This document shows, one piece after another, positions 62,777-64,000 of a stretch of DNA of 64,000 nt. The notes under the pieces are model-generated. The model saw nothing but the letters and a program-made list of their open reading frames with translations. It made no database searches and was not told the origin of the DNA. The translations under genes were made by a program, and so were the position numbers. This DNA is from JBBRTJ01 sp038244535 (GTDB lineage: Bacteria > Actinomycetota > Acidimicrobiia > Acidimicrobiales > Ilumatobacteraceae), in NCBI GenBank assembly GCA_038244535.1, contig JBBRTJ010000004.1:11505-75504 (forward strand). Reading direction: 5' to 3'. Position 1 is the first letter of the stretch. The number at the start of each line of letters is the position of its first letter.

Positions 62777-64000
62777 CACGAAGCCTCCTCGTACACAGCC
62801 TCGCCTCGGCGGAGGCGGGCCGCGATGCGGACCGTCGATGACTGCTCCCTCCTGGTGGGGGCATGCGCGGCGATCCACCGGGCGGCGGCGACCAGGATCA
62901 GCGCCTGCTCCTCAGATCCCTCGGGCCAGCCCCGAGCCTGTTCGACGGCCGCCTCGAGGCACTGCACGGTGTGGAAGCCGGCGTCCTCTCGGAACACTGC
63001 GTGACCAAGGGCGGCGACGAGCGCGTCCGACGCTCCCCCGCCCCGAAGGAACCCGTAGGCCTCGCGCCCCGCCCGATCCACACCACCCTGGATCTCCCAG
63101 CACTCGGCGAGGCCAGCCAGCGAACCCGAGGCCTCGTGGGGCAGCCGCGCCGCAGGCACGTTGAGGAACCGGTCGAGGTGGATGCGCACGACGGTGTGCA
63201 GGAGGGCCCGGGCCGCATCGCTGGTCGGCGCGCGTCGCACGATCTGGTGAGCCGCGTTCGCCATCGTGAACGTGTGGTGCACAGTGTCCCAATCACCGAA
63301 CTCGTTCTGCACGTGGAAGCGCACGACGCGCAGCGCAGCGGCGAACGCGACCGCTCGGCCGGCGTCCCGGAGCGTGGCCCCCGAGCGGAGGGCTTCGAGC
63401 AGCGCCGCCACCGATCGCTCAGGGTCGTCATCGAGCAGCGCCCAGCCCAGCGCTGCGACATCCGGCTTCGGTTCCAATGCCGTCACGCCCACGCGGAGCG
63501 CGTCTGGCAACTCGGCCTCGGCCCGGCGCACGAGCGCAACGAGATCGATGGGGTGCTGCCACTCCGATGACTCCTCGGCCCGGTCGGCGCTGCAGGTCTG
63601 ACCCACGATCGACGTGATCGCCATCGACGCGAGCTCGGGCGGGGCGAAGTGGAGCGATTCGAAGACCTTGTTGGTGAAGTCGAGTGTGTGGCCCCCGTCG
63701 AGCACGACGTGGTCCGTCACCGCTGACGCCACCATCGCCTCGACCAGGCCGGGATCCCCCACGCCCGCCACGGCGGTGGCCAGTGCCCGTTCAGCGGCAT
63801 CAGTCGACCGGGTGTCCACGAAGCGCCGGTACCACTGCGCGAGCCGATCGGCGTCCACGTCGGCCCCGGCCATGGCCGTAAGCGGGAAGCGTGATGCCTG
63901 ACCATTGGTGTCGCGCGCCACCTCCACCAGCGCATGGATCAGCGCCGGCCCCCGGTCGGCGGGATGGAGATCGTTCAGCACGTTGGCAATGGCGACGAGC
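62776..64000 (-). CDS. Helical protein paired with the questin oxidase-like gene (partial)
   Basis: At least 401 residues; the frame is open to the right edge (reading LVAIAN before VLNDLHPADRG), so the N-terminus is outside the window and a GTG at 63981 is not necessarily the start. ASAVTDHVVLDGGHTLDFTN then KVFESL, and DWDTVHHTFTMANAAHQIVR with several His, suggest a metal- or haem-type helical oxidase. I associate the LDGGH...DFTNK pattern with C-terminal regions of some Rieske-annotated bacterial proteins, but no Rieske CxH/CxxH motif lies in the visible part. Overlaps the downstream gene by TGATG. Confidence 0.6.
   Translation of the reverse strand, partial: LVAIANVLNDLHPADRGPALIHALVEVARDTNGQASRFPLTAMAGADVDADRLAQWYRRFVDTRSTDAAERALATAVAGVGDPGLVEAMVASAVTDHVVLDGGHTLDFTNKVFESLHFAPPELASMAITSIVGQTCSADRAEESSEWQHPIDLVALVRRAEAELPDALRVGVTALEPKPDVAALGWALLDDDPERSVAALLEALRSGATLRDAGRAVAFAAALRVVRFHVQNEFGDWDTVHHTFTMANAAHQIVRRAPTSDAARALLHTVVRIHLDRFLNVPAARLPHEASGSLAGLAECWEIQGGVDRAGREAYGFLRGGGASDALVAALGHAVFREDAGFHTVQCLEAAVEQARGWPEGSEEQALILVAAARWIAAHAPTRREQSSTVRIAARLRRGEAVYEEAS

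Overview
This 64 kb window is high-GC chromosomal DNA from a member of the Actinomycetota. The gene order from clpP at the right through comM, dprA, xerC, M23, rpsB-tsf-pyrH-frr, cdsA, dxr, rseP, ispG, proS, rimP-nusA-ylxR-infB-rbfA-truB-ribF, rpsO-pnp, the M16 peptidase, dapB, dapA, rnj, ftsK, rimO and pgsA to cinA is the classic actinobacterial housekeeping block, here almost entirely on the minus strand. Several sequence habits (long acidic or Ala/Pro/Gly-rich extensions on CdsA, InfB, PNPase and S2, and a eukaryote/archaeon-type ProRS in the normal proS position) fit a deep branch such as Acidimicrobiia, but that placement is inference.

Positions 1-5.6 kb are a mosaic accessory edge: a truncated unrecognised gene, the wreck of a Phd/VapC toxin-antitoxin pair, a solo tyrosine recombinase gene enclosed by a 17-bp perfect inverted repeat, an SRPBCC protein, small membrane genes (one probably frameshifted), a DUF3800-like protein and a phage-type integrase that abuts the 3' end of a tRNA-Arg(UCU) gene. 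This looks like the end of a genomic island at a tRNA.

Positions 5.7-16.4 kb hold a META/YbaY-like fusion, cinA-pgsA-rimO, an SMP-30 family protein, ftsK, a lipoprotein, RNase J, dapA and a conserved regulator-like gene. Positions 16.9-24.7 kb are an accessory insertion between dapA and dapB: a diiron ferritin-like protein with its TetR regulator and operator, an ECF sigma factor with a candidate membrane anti-sigma, an acyl-CoA ligase, a DedA-like protein, an SDR and a DHDPS-superfamily paralogue. Positions 24.8-30 kb are dapB, M16 peptidase, pnp and rpsO. Positions 30.3-33.6 kb are a plus-strand HxlR-regulated ABC uptake cassette (ATPase, permease, NMT1-like lipoprotein) set between rpsO and ribF. 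Positions 33.6-57 kb are the translation, isoprenoid, phospholipid and recombination block, interrupted by one alpha/beta hydrolase. Positions 57-64 kb contain a lipoprotein, clpP, a beta-carbonic anhydrase, an overlapping pair of fold-type II PLP enzymes and an overlapping pair of helical questin-oxidase-like proteins, the last running off the right edge.

The most unusual items are: (1) the solo tyrosine recombinase framed by an inverted repeat, which could be a small IS-like element or a self-inverting segment; (2) a three-copy intergenic hairpin family (TTGTGCGG - exactly 26 nt - CGCACA) at 9.57, 17.0 and 30.1 kb; (3) the two-PLP-enzyme operon of unknown substrate; (4) the eukaryote-like ProRS. 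Genes are densely packed, with many ATGA/GTGA/TGATG overlaps that suggest translational coupling. No CRISPR array, rRNA or second tRNA was seen.
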